From contig NZ_CP017603.1 of the NCBI RefSeq assembly GCF_001854185.1, positions 2,852,001-2,916,000 on the forward strand: 64,000 nucleotides of DNA. The letters are read 5' to 3'. Shown piece after piece: positions 16,488 through 25,726 of this stretch. This DNA comes from Clostridium formicaceticum (GTDB lineage: Bacteria > Bacillota > Clostridia > Peptostreptococcales > Natronincolaceae). The notes under the pieces are model-generated. The model was not told the origin of the DNA. It searched no databases and saw only the letters and a list, made by a program, of their open reading frames with translations. Position numbers and translations under genes: made by a program. The stretch's first letter is position 1; each line of letters begins with the position of its first letter.

Positions 16488-16564
16488 AGTTGTCCCGATA
16501 TGTCCGTTTTACATGTGCTAATATGGTATTAAGGAAAGATATAACCCGTCCCCCTTTATTATTA

Positions 16565-16600
16565 GAAACCCTGTTCAAGTTGAATGGGGTTTTTGTTTTA
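16565..16600 (+). terminator. Terminator after the early operon
   Basis: Stem AAACCC/GGGTTT with a short inner extension, followed by TTTTGTTTTATT. Confidence 0.7.
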
Positions 16601-16628
16601 TTATTTATTTAATTTGGGGTGATTTGCC

Positions 16629-16775
16629 ATGGAGAGGTATAGGGTAAAGGCAAAGTTTGATCAGGGTAGAATTGTATGTATATCTCAAATTTTCTCTACT
16701 GATTGCTGTGAGAAAGATAAGTATGAGGATATAGATTTGTATATAGATAGTAAATACGAAGGGGTTAAGGACTGA
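16629..16775 (+). CDS. Small hypothetical protein, 48 aa
   Basis: ATG behind GGGGTG. The product begins MERYRVKAKFDQGRIVCISQ and is acidic toward the end. Its stop abuts the ATG of the next small frame. No homologue known to me; the call rests on the ribosome site and gene spacing. Confidence 0.4.
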   Translation: MERYRVKAKFDQGRIVCISQIFSTDCCEKDKYEDIDLYIDSKYEGVKD

Positions 16776-16910
16776 ATGACACATGATTCGCATAAGAAGA
16801 ACAAGAGGAAGACTAGGCAAAAGAGCTGGAGAAAAACTTGGATATTGTTGGGTTTAAAAGTATATACGAATCATACCTTAAACTTTAGAGGATTTGGTCA
16901 ATCTATGTAG
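16776..16910 (+). CDS. Small basic peptide, 44 aa
   Basis: Starts directly after the previous stop (TGAATG). The first 25 residues are strongly basic (KKNKRKTRQK), as in a nucleic-acid-binding tail. No independent ribosome site, so expression would need coupling. Low confidence; otherwise 16488-16953 holds only the terminator and these two small frames. Confidence 0.25.
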   Translation: MTHDSHKKNKRKTRQKSWRKTWILLGLKVYTNHTLNFRGFGQSM

Positions 16911-16953
16911 AAATATTAAGTAATGCAAGAAATGGTAAAATGAGGGGGATTAC

Positions 16954-17502
16954 ATGAGGACGATAAAAAAAGCATTGCTTATTTATATAGAGAGAATAAG
17001 TTTAATGGTGTATTTAATAGCAAAGTATACATTCGTTTGGGGAGCAGCGGCAGATATATTATCCATGGCTTTAAGCAAATTAAGCAATATACAGATAAAC
17101 GAAGTATTAAGTTTAAATATCAAAAGAAAAACACTAAATCAAAATATTAGTTTCAAAATGTATTTTAAAACATGGAAAAAAGACTATTATAAAAATAGAG
17201 ATGAACTTCAAAAAGAGCTAGACAAATATAGTTTAAACGATTTAAAAACAGAAAAATTTCATAAATATGAAAATGCTGTCTTTAAGTGTAATACAAATTC
17301 GCTTTTCTATAGAAAGCATTTAAAAAAACTAGGGAATAACCTTTTAATTGATGAAAATTCTACAACAGAGAAAACTCAAGTTTATGTAAGGTTGAATTTC
17401 ATTAATTCATGGGCACTATGGAGAAATTCTTTTAGCAAAGAGTTTTGGAGATTTATTTTTAAAAAAGTGATCTTGAAAGACTATTATTTTAAAATTAATT
17501 GA
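16954..17502 (+). CDS. Hypothetical accessory protein, 182 aa
   Basis: Ribosome site GAGGGGG precedes the ATG. The first 35 residues contain a hydrophobic helix, and the rest is basic, Lys/Asn/Tyr-rich and lower in GC than the structural genes. It lies outside the early and late operons, so it may be a moron. No recognisable domain. Confidence 0.55.
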   Translation: MRTIKKALLIYIERISLMVYLIAKYTFVWGAAADILSMALSKLSNIQINEVLSLNIKRKTLNQNISFKMYFKTWKKDYYKNRDELQKELDKYSLNDLKTEKFHKYENAVFKCNTNSLFYRKHLKKLGNNLLIDENSTTEKTQVYVRLNFINSWALWRNSFSKEFWRFIFKKVILKDYYFKIN

Positions 17503-17540
17503 AATGGTAAATAAAATATCGAAATGGATTTTTGTTTAAT

Positions 17541-17560
17541 TGTCGAAACTTGCTATCGAA
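17541..17560. promoter_or_regulatory. Paired TGTCGAA/TATCGAA boxes (Spo0A-box-like)
   Basis: TGTCGAA (17541-17547) is followed 13 bases later, start to start, by TATCGAA (17554-17560), upstream of the membrane gene at 17615. TGNCGAA is the consensus of the Spo0A box. A very similar pair occurs at 61233-61253. Chance matches to a 7-mer are common, so this is only suggestive. Confidence 0.3.
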
Positions 17561-17614
17561 AGATAGAGGAATCCACGTCTCAATAGGTAATATAATATGC
17601 AAGGAGGGAGGATT

Positions 17615-18100
17615 ATGAAAAAAAAGATATTAATTTCAGTATGTAGTATTTGTATTTTATTGTTACTGTTTGCTCGCTTATCTAGACCAAATGAAATTAC
17701 ATACAATATTGAATTACCTCAGAATGAGTTAAATACTGATATTTCACTAAACCAGCAGCTTAATGTGTATAAAAATGAAGTTGAACAAATGTATCGAATA
17801 CATCTAGATGTTTTGGATAAAAGGTTTAATATGTTTTTAATGATAATAGGAATTGCTGTTACTACTTGGATTGGATTGAATATTTATAATGCAGTTGAAA
17901 AAATGGAAGTTGATATGCTTAAAAGAGATAAGGAAACATTAAAAGCAGATATGGAAGCTATAAAACTCGAACTAATTGATGTAAAAAGTCAATATCAGGA
18001 TTATACTAATAGGCTTGCTGAAATAAAAAATGAATATGAAAGAATAAGTGAAGAAATAGAAAAATTAAAAGAAGATGGGGTTTTAGCAAAATTTGGTTAG
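17615..18100 (+). CDS. Membrane-anchored coiled-coil protein, 161 aa
   Basis: ATG 17615 follows AAGGAGGGAGG, so it is preferred over the earlier in-frame start at 17597. N-terminal hydrophobic segment (residues 4-20, signal anchor), a second at about 72-92 (FLMIIGIAVTTWIGLNI), and a C-terminal coiled coil of about 65 residues rich in Glu and Lys. It has its own possible regulatory boxes upstream and a terminator downstream, so it looks like an autonomous lysogen-expressed gene. Function unknown. Confidence 0.65.
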   Translation: MKKKILISVCSICILLLLFARLSRPNEITYNIELPQNELNTDISLNQQLNVYKNEVEQMYRIHLDVLDKRFNMFLMIIGIAVTTWIGLNIYNAVEKMEVDMLKRDKETLKADMEAIKLELIDVKSQYQDYTNRLAEIKNEYERISEEIEKLKEDGVLAKFG

Positions 18101-18140
18101 AAAATAAAAAATCAGTATAGATTAAAATTGAACATAATTA

Positions 18141-18164
18141 GGCACTCAATATGAGTGCTTTTTA
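18141..18164 (+). terminator. Rho-independent terminator
   Basis: Perfect 7-bp stem GCACTCA/TGAGTGC with a 3-nt loop, then TTTTTATT. Confidence 0.8.
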
Positions 18165-18186
18165 TTATGCAGAAGGAGATGATGAT

Positions 18187-18309
18187 ATGGCAAGTACAAT
18201 AAAAATAATAGGAATTCTATCATTTACACTTATCTTGTTTATCATTACAAAAAACTATGAAACACTAATGTTTGCATTTCTAATTTTACTGTTTCTAAAA
18301 GATCGATAA
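18187..18309 (+). CDS. Tiny membrane protein, 40 aa
   Basis: AAGGAG lies 10 bases before ATG 18187. The product is almost entirely hydrophobic, with two helices separated by TKNYET and the charged end KDR. Size suits a small holin-like or moron membrane peptide. No family recognised. Confidence 0.4.
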   Translation: MASTIKIIGILSFTLILFIITKNYETLMFAFLILLFLKDR

Positions 18310-18344
18310 GCCAAACCGGTTCTTTTTCTTTTGGAGTTGATAAT

Positions 18345-18743
18345 ATGCCACAAAAACCATTAAGACCTTGCAAAAAGGCGGGATGTAGAAATCTAACAAG
18401 AGAAGGCTATTGCAAAGAACATAAGCAGCTTGAATTACTTGATAAGCAAGAAAGAAATAAATATTACGATCAACAGGTCAGGCATAAAAGAGATAAAAAA
18501 TATACGGAGTTTTATCATAGTAAAGCGTGGGGAATAGTAAGACAGCAAGCATTAATAAGAGATAATGGATTATGCCAACACTGTTTAAAAGAAAATAGAA
18601 TTACCCTAGCGGATATGGTACATCATATTAAATCGATTAAGGCTGCATGGCATTTAAGATTAGTGCTGAGCAACCTTATTTCTTTATGTAATAGCTGCCA
18701 TAACAAGATAGAACGGAGGGAGGGGGCACCTGAAAAGTTTTAG
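18345..18743 (+). CDS. HNH endonuclease of the packaging module
   Basis: HNH nuclease next to the terminase, needed in HK97-type phages for efficient terminase cutting. Seen: N-terminal CRNLTREGYCKEH zinc motif, then CQHCLKENRITLADMVHHI and LISLCNSCHNKIE, giving the HNH core with two CxxC zinc pairs. Length 132 aa fits. It is 75 bases upstream of the small terminase gene. Confidence 0.92.
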   Translation: MPQKPLRPCKKAGCRNLTREGYCKEHKQLELLDKQERNKYYDQQVRHKRDKKYTEFYHSKAWGIVRQQALIRDNGLCQHCLKENRITLADMVHHIKSIKAAWHLRLVLSNLISLCNSCHNKIERREGAPEKF

Positions 18744-18827
18744 AGAAGTTTCCAGAAACCGATTGGCCTCCTTCGTGTGAGATTTTTTCCCAAAATGAAA
18801 ATCGTTTTAGGCTAGGAGGTGAAAATC

Positions 18828-19355
18828 ATGGCGGGAAGATTAAGTAAACCTGTACAGCTTCTAAAGGTGGAAGGGAAAAGCCACAGGACAAAAGAAGAAT
18901 TAGAGCATAGAGAGAAGATGGAAAAGTCACTTTACACAGGAACAACATTTAAGGAATCCCCCGTTGTGAAGGAGGATCCTATAGCCCATAAAGAATTTCT
19001 TCGATTAAAAAAATTGTACAAAAGTATTCAGTATGTAGACGGGTTAGATGAGCAGGTGATTAATCGATACTGTATGATGATAAGTCAGGAAAAAGCTATG
19101 CAGAAGTTCATAGAGAAGATGAATGAGGATATCGACAAATGTGAGGATTTTTCAGATCGATTAGATCTATATAAAACAATCTCAGGTGCTACTGCTAAAC
19201 TTGTTCAAATTAGAAATATGCTTATTAAACTGGAGGATCGGCTTTTTCTGAACCCCACAGCCAGAATGAAGTCTATACCAAAGACACCACTGGAAAAAAA
19301 TAAAGAATCACCCATGGCAGAATTTTTAAAGAGAAGAAATAACAATGGTTCATGA
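18828..19355 (+). CDS. Terminase small subunit, P27 family
   Basis: DNA-recognition subunit of the packaging motor. Opens MAGRLSKPVQLL, then a charged linker (THRTKEELEHRE-like) and the helical P27 core (IAHKEFLRLKKLY ... VINRYCMMISQE). ATG 18828 has AGGAGGTG at ideal spacing; an upstream GTG at 18819 lies within that site. It overlaps the large subunit by 11 bases. Confidence 0.88.
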   Translation: MAGRLSKPVQLLKVEGKSHRTKEELEHREKMEKSLYTGTTFKESPVVKEDPIAHKEFLRLKKLYKSIQYVDGLDEQVINRYCMMISQEKAMQKFIEKMNEDIDKCEDFSDRLDLYKTISGATAKLVQIRNMLIKLEDRLFLNPTARMKSIPKTPLEKNKESPMAEFLKRRNNNGS

Positions 19356-20913
19356 TAAGAGTAGAGCTTTAGAACCGATAGAATTCATACAAATGCTAAA
19401 AGCGGTGGATGACTTTTATGGACAGCCTTTTATACTATTAGATTGGCAATATAATATATTGTGGGATGTATATGGAACGGTAAAAGAAAATGGGTTGAGA
19501 CAATATCGATATGCCTACCTAGAAGTTCCAAAGAAAAACGGAAAAACATCTTTAATTGCAGGTATTGCCCTGTATCATCTTGTATGTGACGGACCTGGGG
19601 GACAAATATACTGCTGTGCTGCAGATAAAATTCAAGCAGGATTAGTCTATAAAGCAGCTCTTGGAATGATTGAACAGGAACCAGAGCTAGAAGCAACCTT
19701 GAAGGTTGTAGATTCTAAAAAAGAGATCACAAACAAATACACTGGTACTATATTGAAAGTCCTTTCAGCAGAAGCCTATACAAAGCATGGACTAAATCCA
19801 ACAGTAGTTATTTTTGATGAACTTCATGCCCAGCCTAATAGAGATTTGTGGGATGTCATGACTTTTGGTGCTGGTGCGGCTAGAAAAGAACCACTTTGGT
19901 GGGTGATAACAACTGCAGGAGATGATCCAGATAGAAAATCAATAGGTTGGGAAATACATGAACAAGCCACCAAAATAGTTGCTGGTGAAATAGTAGATTC
20001 CACATGGTATGCAAAGATATACGGGGCACCAGAAGATGCTGATATTTGGGACGAAAATACCTGGTATACGGCTAACCCAAGTTTAGGACATACAATTAAT
20101 ATAGAAACTGTACGACAAGAAGCAGTAGCAGCACGGAATAGTGAAGCAGCTGAAAAGTTATTCCGTTGGCTCAGATTAAATCAATGGGTATCGATAAAAA
20201 GGCATGGATGGCTACCGTTAACCTTATGGGATGCTACCACCGGGAAATGGGATCTATCAGAATTGACAGGAAAAAAATGTTACCCAGGCATGGACCTTTC
20301 TAGTACAACTGATATAACTGCAGTTTGCTACTTATTTCCACCTCAAGAGGGTATACCTGATTGGAGGGCGATATTTGAGGCATGGATCCCAGAAGACAAT
20401 ATGAAAGAAAGAACTCAACGTGACCATGTTCCCTACGATCAATGGGTTAACGCTAAATTTTTATATGCTACTCCAGGAAATGTAGTGGATTACAACTTTG
20501 TAGAAGCTCGTATACTTGCTGCTAATCAACAGTATGATATACAAATGCTGGGTACTGACCCATGGAACAGCAGGATGTTAACACAACGTCTGATGAAGGA
20601 AGAAATTAATGTTGTAGAGATTCCCCAGAATATGAAACATATGAGCCCATCAATGAAAACAATAGAGCGATTGATAAAATCAGGAGGTTTAACACATGAA
20701 AAAAACCCAGTGGCTAGATGGTGTTGGGGGAATGTAGTGGTAGCTGTTGATGGAAATGAAAATATTAAGCCAATGAAAAATTTATCTCGTGATCGCATTG
20801 ATTTAACAGTAGCAATGATAAATGCTATGGCTACAGCTATGCTGTTTGAAAGCGTAGAATTTGATGTAGATAAAAGTACAGAAGATTATCTAAAGATGAT
20901 GGGTTGGAGTTAA
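19345..20913 (+). CDS. Terminase large subunit
   Basis: ATPase and nuclease that packages DNA into proheads. Walker A-like VPKKNGKTS at about residues 55-63, Walker B VVIFDELHA at about 153-161, the C-motif region ITTAGDD, and a C-terminal RNase H-like nuclease with GMDLSSTTD (first Asp) and later DLTVAMINAM. Length 522 aa is standard for the Terminase_1 family. Overlaps the small subunit and is followed by portal, the canonical order. Confidence 0.95.
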   Translation: MVHDKSRALEPIEFIQMLKAVDDFYGQPFILLDWQYNILWDVYGTVKENGLRQYRYAYLEVPKKNGKTSLIAGIALYHLVCDGPGGQIYCCAADKIQAGLVYKAALGMIEQEPELEATLKVVDSKKEITNKYTGTILKVLSAEAYTKHGLNPTVVIFDELHAQPNRDLWDVMTFGAGAARKEPLWWVITTAGDDPDRKSIGWEIHEQATKIVAGEIVDSTWYAKIYGAPEDADIWDENTWYTANPSLGHTINIETVRQEAVAARNSEAAEKLFRWLRLNQWVSIKRHGWLPLTLWDATTGKWDLSELTGKKCYPGMDLSSTTDITAVCYLFPPQEGIPDWRAIFEAWIPEDNMKERTQRDHVPYDQWVNAKFLYATPGNVVDYNFVEARILAANQQYDIQMLGTDPWNSRMLTQRLMKEEINVVEIPQNMKHMSPSMKTIERLIKSGGLTHEKNPVARWCWGNVVVAVDGNENIKPMKNLSRDRIDLTVAMINAMATAMLFESVEFDVDKSTEDYLKMMGWS

Positions 20914-20933
20914 AACTTGTAGGAGGTGAAAAA

Positions 20934-22184
20934 TTGAATGTGTTGAAAAAGACCTATTTTAAGATAAAGAACATGATTATGCCATCTAAAACAGTGGACA
21001 TGAAAAGCGAAGAACTATTGGAGTGGCTTGGAATAAGTACTACTCCTAAAAAATTAATCAGTGAAGTGACCTATTTCACATGTCTTAAAATGCTTTCTGA
21101 AACTTTGGGAAAAATGCCACTGAAGTTCTACCAGGAAACCGACAAAGGAATCTTAAAAGCAAATTCTAATGAAGCACATAAGCTTTTAAAAGTGCGACCT
21201 AACCCCTTGATGACACCATCAACCTTTTGGGCAACCATTGAACAAAACAGAAATCATTATGGAAACGCTTATGTATGGATTCGAAGGACATTTAAGAAAG
21301 CACGCTATGGAGGAAGTTATAAAGTCCAAGATATGTGGATCATGCCTTCGGATAGTGTACAGGTGCTTATCGATGATGCTGGATATTTTGGCAACAAAGG
21401 TCGCATATGGTACTCTTATGTGGATAAATTTTCAGGGCAGCACTATGCTTTTAATAGTGATGATGTCTTACATTTTAAAACATCTCATTCCTTTGATGGT
21501 ATAGTAGGAACACCTGTCAAAGATATCCTTAAAAGTATGGTAGAAGGAGGTTTAGAGAGCCAAAATTTCATGAACAACCTGTATAAAAGCGGCTTGACAG
21601 CAAAGGCTGTGCTGGAATATACAGGGGATTTGAACGAAGAAGCAAGGAAAAAGCTTGTAGCAGGATTCGAAGCCTTTGCAAATGGATCTAAAAATACAGG
21701 TAAAATTATCCCTGTTCCATTGGGGATGAAACTGGTTCCGTTGGACATAAAACTTACTGATAGCCAATTCTTTGAGTTGAAAAAATTCAGTGCCCTTCAA
21801 ATAGCTGGAGCCTTTGGAATTAAACCTAATCAAATAAATGATTATGAAAAAAGTTCCTATGCAAATTCAGAAATGCAACAGCTCAGTTTTTATGTGGATA
21901 CAGAACTTTTTATCTTAAAGCAATATGAGGAAGAACTTAATTACAAGCTCCTTAACGAGGAAGAAGTGGATCAAGGATATTTTTTTAAGTTCAATGAAAA
22001 AGTTATTTTAAGAACTGATAGTAAAACCCAAATGGAGGCATTATCAAAGGCAGTTAATAACGGAATTTATACACCAAATGAAGCAAGGGAGTTTTTAGAT
22101 AAACCGGCAAAAGAAGGGGGAGATCAACTGGTGATGAATGGGAACTACATTCCTATTACTAAGGTTGGAAAACAATATGACTAA
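20934..22184 (+). CDS. HK97-type portal protein
   Basis: Dodecameric ring at the prohead vertex through which DNA passes. Seen: KLISEVTYFTCLKMLSETLGKMPLKF, LLKVRPNPLMTPSTFW, NHYGNAYVWI, and MQQLSFYVDTELFILKQYEEELN near the C-terminus, all portal-family positions. TTG 20934 is chosen as start because AGGAGGTG lies just ahead; this gives 416 aa. Confidence 0.93.
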   Translation: MNVLKKTYFKIKNMIMPSKTVDMKSEELLEWLGISTTPKKLISEVTYFTCLKMLSETLGKMPLKFYQETDKGILKANSNEAHKLLKVRPNPLMTPSTFWATIEQNRNHYGNAYVWIRRTFKKARYGGSYKVQDMWIMPSDSVQVLIDDAGYFGNKGRIWYSYVDKFSGQHYAFNSDDVLHFKTSHSFDGIVGTPVKDILKSMVEGGLESQNFMNNLYKSGLTAKAVLEYTGDLNEEARKKLVAGFEAFANGSKNTGKIIPVPLGMKLVPLDIKLTDSQFFELKKFSALQIAGAFGIKPNQINDYEKSSYANSEMQQLSFYVDTELFILKQYEEELNYKLLNEEEVDQGYFFKFNEKVILRTDSKTQMEALSKAVNNGIYTPNEAREFLDKPAKEGGDQLVMNGNYIPITKVGKQYD

Positions 22185-22197
22185 GGAGGTGGTGGTA

Positions 22198-22947
22198 GTG
22201 CCTGAGAATAAAAAGTATTGGGAATTTAAGAATAAATCAGCCGATGAAGCAGATTTGTATTTGTATATTGAAGTAGCTTCATGGGGAGGAGGTTATTACG
22301 CACATTCAGCTAAAAGTTTTAAAAGAGACCTAGATGCTTTAGGTGATATAAAGACCTTAAATATCTACATCAACAGTCCTGGCGGGGATGTGTTTGAAGG
22401 AAATGCTATTTATAATATGCTAAAGCGTAAAGCTAAGAATTGTCAAATTAATGTCTACATTGATGGGTTGGCTGCAAGTATAGCATCTGTAATTGCCATG
22501 GCAGGAAATGTTTTTATGCCAAGTAATGCTATGATGATGGTCCATAATGCATGGTGCCTTACTTGGGGAAACGCTAAAGAATTAAGAGACACAGCAAATG
22601 CTCTTGAAAAAATCGATACCTCCATTAAGCAAACTTATCTCAACAAAGCAGGTGATAAGCTTGACGAGGAAACCTTGACGGATTTATTAGACAATGAAAC
22701 ATGGTTAACTGCCCAAGAATGTCTAGATTATGGCCTGTGCGATGAAATTATTGGAGAAAAACAGGTGGCGGCTAAATTTGACAACTCAATTTTTAAAAAT
22801 TATAGAAATGTCCCTAAGATTTATAAGATTGATGATGAGAACTTGAAAGAACCCCTGAATAATCTCCCAGATGAGTCATTAGAATCGCCAAAACAAGATA
22901 TTGAAGCTGAAAAAGCTAAGCTATTAATGGAATTAGAGTTAATCTAG
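22198..22947 (+). CDS. ClpP-like prohead protease
   Basis: Serine protease that matures the capsid. ClpP fold with INSPGGDVFEGNAIYN, nucleophile Ser94 in GLAASIASV and catalytic His116 in MMMVHNAW. GTG 22198 is chosen because AAGGAGGTGG precedes it at 7 bases; a longer frame from 22138 or 22177 would overlap the portal gene. A charged C-terminal tail follows. Confidence 0.92.
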   Translation: MPENKKYWEFKNKSADEADLYLYIEVASWGGGYYAHSAKSFKRDLDALGDIKTLNIYINSPGGDVFEGNAIYNMLKRKAKNCQINVYIDGLAASIASVIAMAGNVFMPSNAMMMVHNAWCLTWGNAKELRDTANALEKIDTSIKQTYLNKAGDKLDEETLTDLLDNETWLTAQECLDYGLCDEIIGEKQVAAKFDNSIFKNYRNVPKIYKIDDENLKEPLNNLPDESLESPKQDIEAEKAKLLMELELI

Positions 22948-22995
22948 TTCTTTTTTGATGCTTTAAAATAAAAACCTAAGGAGGATAAAACAATT

Positions 22996-24168
22996 ATGAA
23001 TAAGGAATTACGAGAGTTATTAAACAAAATTAATGCAAAAAAGGTAGAGGCTAAAAACCTACTGGCTGAGAATAAGATTGAAGAAGCAAAAGCAGCAAAA
23101 GAAGAGTTGGAGCAACTACAGGCTAAGTTTAACATCATGAAGGATCTGTACGATGAAGAGGAGGGTGAAATTCAGAATCAAATTGAAGATGGTACAGCGA
23201 AGGCAGCAACAGATAAAAAAGTTGATGCAACAAAAGCTTTTGTAAATGTTTTTATAGCAGCTGCACAGAAAAAGTCTATCAATCCAGAAGATATGGAAGT
23301 TTTAAATATGATGACTCAAGCAGATCCAGTGGAGGGGATATCCGATGGAGGTATCACTGTTCCTAAGGATATCAGAACGCAAATCAAAGAATTAAGAAGA
23401 AGCCAGGATGCACTAGAAACCTTGGTAAATGTGGAACCAGTAACTACTCTAAGTGGCTCAAGAGTAATGGAAGTCAACGCTGATCAAGTTCCTTTCGATA
23501 ATGTTGAAGAGGCCGCAGAATTTCCAGAAGTTGCAACGCCTCAATTCAGAAATATTGAGTATAAAGTGAAAAAGAAAGGGGGCATCTTGAAAGTAACAAG
23601 AGAATTGCTTCAAGATACTGCAGAGAATATCTTAGGATATTTAAGAAGATGGATCTCCAAAAAAGCTAAAACCACCAGAAACTTCTTAATTCTAAGTCAG
23701 CTAGAAGAAAGCTTTGGTGGAGATAAAACAATTTCTGTGGCGAGTATCGATGATCTTAAAGATATATTTAATGTAAAGTTGGACCCAGCTATTGCTCTTT
23801 CTTCTAAAGTTTTAACTAATCAGGACGGTTTTAACTGGTTAGATAAATTAAAAGATGAAGATGGTAAATATATTCTTCAGCCTAACCCTACTAATGCAAC
23901 AGAAAAGAGGTTGTTTGGTAGATATCCAGTGGTGGTAGTGGCTAATAAGGTGATGGCATCCGAAGAAGGGCAAGTACCTATATTCTGTGGTGACTTTGCA
24001 GAGGCGGTTACTATATTTGATAGAGAAAACCTATCTATTGAGTTTTCTACAGAAGCAGGAGATCTTTGGTCTAAAGATTTAACTGGTGTTAAAGTTAGAG
24101 AAAGACTTGATATCAAGACAGTTGATGAAGAAGCTGTTATTAAGGGTGAGATTACAATTGAAGTATAA
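22996..24168 (+). CDS. Major capsid protein, HK97 fold
   Basis: Residues about 1-60 are a charged coiled coil, the delta domain that acts as internal scaffold and is cleaved by the adjacent protease. The mature part includes GGITVPKDIRTQIKELRR, VKKKGGILKVTRELLQD and LLNQDG-like SKVLTNQDGFNWLDKLKDE. Length 390 aa. Codon use and position are typical of the late operon. Confidence 0.94.
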   Translation: MNKELRELLNKINAKKVEAKNLLAENKIEEAKAAKEELEQLQAKFNIMKDLYDEEEGEIQNQIEDGTAKAATDKKVDATKAFVNVFIAAAQKKSINPEDMEVLNMMTQADPVEGISDGGITVPKDIRTQIKELRRSQDALETLVNVEPVTTLSGSRVMEVNADQVPFDNVEEAAEFPEVATPQFRNIEYKVKKKGGILKVTRELLQDTAENILGYLRRWISKKAKTTRNFLILSQLEESFGGDKTISVASIDDLKDIFNVKLDPAIALSSKVLTNQDGFNWLDKLKDEDGKYILQPNPTNATEKRLFGRYPVVVVANKVMASEEGQVPIFCGDFAEAVTIFDRENLSIEFSTEAGDLWSKDLTGVKVRERLDIKTVDEEAVIKGEITIEV

Positions 24169-24172
24169 TCTT

Positions 24173-24192
24173 AAGGGGTTGCTAAGCCCCTT
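24173..24192 (+). other. Hairpin after the capsid gene
   Basis: Stem AAGGGG/CCCCTT directly downstream of the capsid stop, without a T-run. It may limit read-through or protect the abundant capsid mRNA. Confidence 0.5.
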
Positions 24193-24213
24193 CTCCTTTA
24201 AGGAGGTAAAAAG

Positions 24214-24516
24214 ATGATTTTAGACTTACAACAAACAAAGAATTGGTTAAGAGTAGATGGAGATGAAGAAGATACAGTAATTGAGACATTGATTGCAGCG
24301 GCAGAATTGTATCTTAAGAATATGACAGGTATTGAATTTGATAGTACGAATAAATTAGCAAAATTATTATGCATGACACTTGTGTCAGATTGGTATGAAA
24401 ATAGAGCATTAGTTACAGTTGCTGTCGGTCCTAAGACGAGTGAGAAAATGAGGCGTACAATAGAATCTATGTTACTCCAGCTGCAATACTGTTACCCACG
24501 GGAGGGTGAGGAATGA
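24214..24516 (+). CDS. Head-tail connector (gp6-like)
   Basis: 100-aa helical protein with LQQTKNWLRVDGDEEDTVIETLIAAAELYL, the hallmark opening of the phage gp6-like connector family, which forms the ring under the portal. Overlaps the next gene by 4 bases (ATGA). Confidence 0.9.
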   Translation: MILDLQQTKNWLRVDGDEEDTVIETLIAAAELYLKNMTGIEFDSTNKLAKLLCMTLVSDWYENRALVTVAVGPKTSEKMRRTIESMLLQLQYCYPREGEE

Positions 24517-24842
24517 ATCCAGGAGAGTTAAGGCACAGAATAGAAGTTTGGGGAAAAGAACAAATAGAAACTGAACTAGAAGAAATGGATTTCATAGATA
24601 GCAAACTAAAAACCATATGGGCTTCTATCATACCCCAAACAGGAAACCTTCAAAAAGGACAGGTAGAAACAATACTCACTAATACAACGCATAAAATAAT
24701 ATGCAGATATTCAGCTGCAAAAGATATTACATCAGATATGTATATCAAATTCAGGGGACAAAGATTTGATATAAAATATATTCTTAATCCCTATTTTAAA
24801 AATGAATTGTTGGAAATCTTTGTAGAGCAGGTGATAGAGTAA
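24513..24842 (+). CDS. Head closure / head-tail adaptor (SPP1 gp16-like)
   Basis: 109 aa. Begins MNPGELRHRIEVWG, and has TIWASIIPQTG and ITSDMYIKFRGQRFDIKYIL, the stopper-protein pattern. One-base overlap with the following gene supports translational coupling within the neck genes. Confidence 0.9.
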   Translation: MNPGELRHRIEVWGKEQIETELEEMDFIDSKLKTIWASIIPQTGNLQKGQVETILTNTTHKIICRYSAAKDITSDMYIKFRGQRFDIKYILNPYFKNELLEIFVEQVIE

Positions 24843-25267
24843 TGGGTAATGGATTTGATTTTAGTGAGTTGACTAAATTTCAAAAAGACCTACTAGCAGC
24901 TTCTCAAGAGTTTGAAAAAGGCAAACATGCTAAAAGTTTTTTGAGAAAGCAAGGTAATAAGCTAAACAAGGAAAACAAGAAGCAAGCGAATAAAATAGGT
25001 AAAAAAACAGGTAACTTCATGAAAGGCTTTAAAGTAGGAAAAGTCTATAAGTACATGGGACAGGATCTAAGTATTCGTGCTTACAATAGCAGTTCTCATG
25101 CTCATTTACTGGACCTAGGACACAGGATTGTAGATAAAAATGGCAAGGAACATGGTTTCAAAGAAGGATATCATTTCATGGAGAAAGCTAAAAAAGCCGT
25201 TGAAGAAGGTCACTACAAAGATGTTCAAGGATTTATTGATGATATGCTTAATAAGCATGGGTTGTAG
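24842..25267 (+). CDS. HK97 gp10-like neck/tail completion protein
   Basis: 141 aa, basic, with KFLRKQGNKLNKENKKQANK-type helices and HAHLLDLGHRI followed by GYHFMEKAKKAVEE, the conserved core of the gp10/neck family. Acts at the head-tail joint. Confidence 0.88.
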   Translation: MGNGFDFSELTKFQKDLLAASQEFEKGKHAKSFLRKQGNKLNKENKKQANKIGKKTGNFMKGFKVGKVYKYMGQDLSIRAYNSSSHAHLLDLGHRIVDKNGKEHGFKEGYHFMEKAKKAVEEGHYKDVQGFIDDMLNKHGL

Positions 25268-25275
25268 GTGATAAG

Positions 25276-25722
25276 ATGGTTAAATATAAAGAGATTCACA
25301 AGGCAATAGTAAACAAAATTAAAAGTAAGTTTGAAGATATAGAAGTAACGAGTACTGACGTAGCAGAAGGCATTACAAGACCTTCTTTTTTTATTAGTTT
25401 TGATAATCTAAAAGCTACTGATTTTATGAATGAAGCCTTGGACAGAGAAATAACTGTAAGGCTTTATTATTTTCCTAGAGATAAACATAAAAACAAAATT
25501 GAGCTACTGAACATGCAGGATGATTTGAATGATCTATTTTTAAAGGATAATACCTTAAAGATTAATCAGTGCACTAATGCAGAAATAGAGGAACTAGCAC
25601 TAGATATTGTTGATAAAGTACTACACTGCTATTTTGACTTAAGGTTATCTGAAGAATATGACAGAAGCGAACAGGAACATGAAGTAGAAAATATAGAAGA
25701 ATTACAAATAGGAAGGATTTGA
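25276..25722 (+). CDS. Tail terminator-like protein (DUF6838-type)
   Basis: 148 aa. Contains EVTSTDVAEGITRPSFFISFD and REITVRLYYFPRDKH, a pattern of the small tail terminator proteins found between neck and sheath genes in Firmicute myophages. The family name is from memory; the position supports the role. Confidence 0.75.
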   Translation: MVKYKEIHKAIVNKIKSKFEDIEVTSTDVAEGITRPSFFISFDNLKATDFMNEALDREITVRLYYFPRDKHKNKIELLNMQDDLNDLFLKDNTLKINQCTNAEIEELALDIVDKVLHCYFDLRLSEEYDRSEQEHEVENIEELQIGRI

Positions 25723-25726
25723 TAGT

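Noticed and set aside
16776-16910. Tiny basic frame considered as a confident gene
   Set aside because: Kept only at low confidence because it has no ribosome site of its own and no known relatives.
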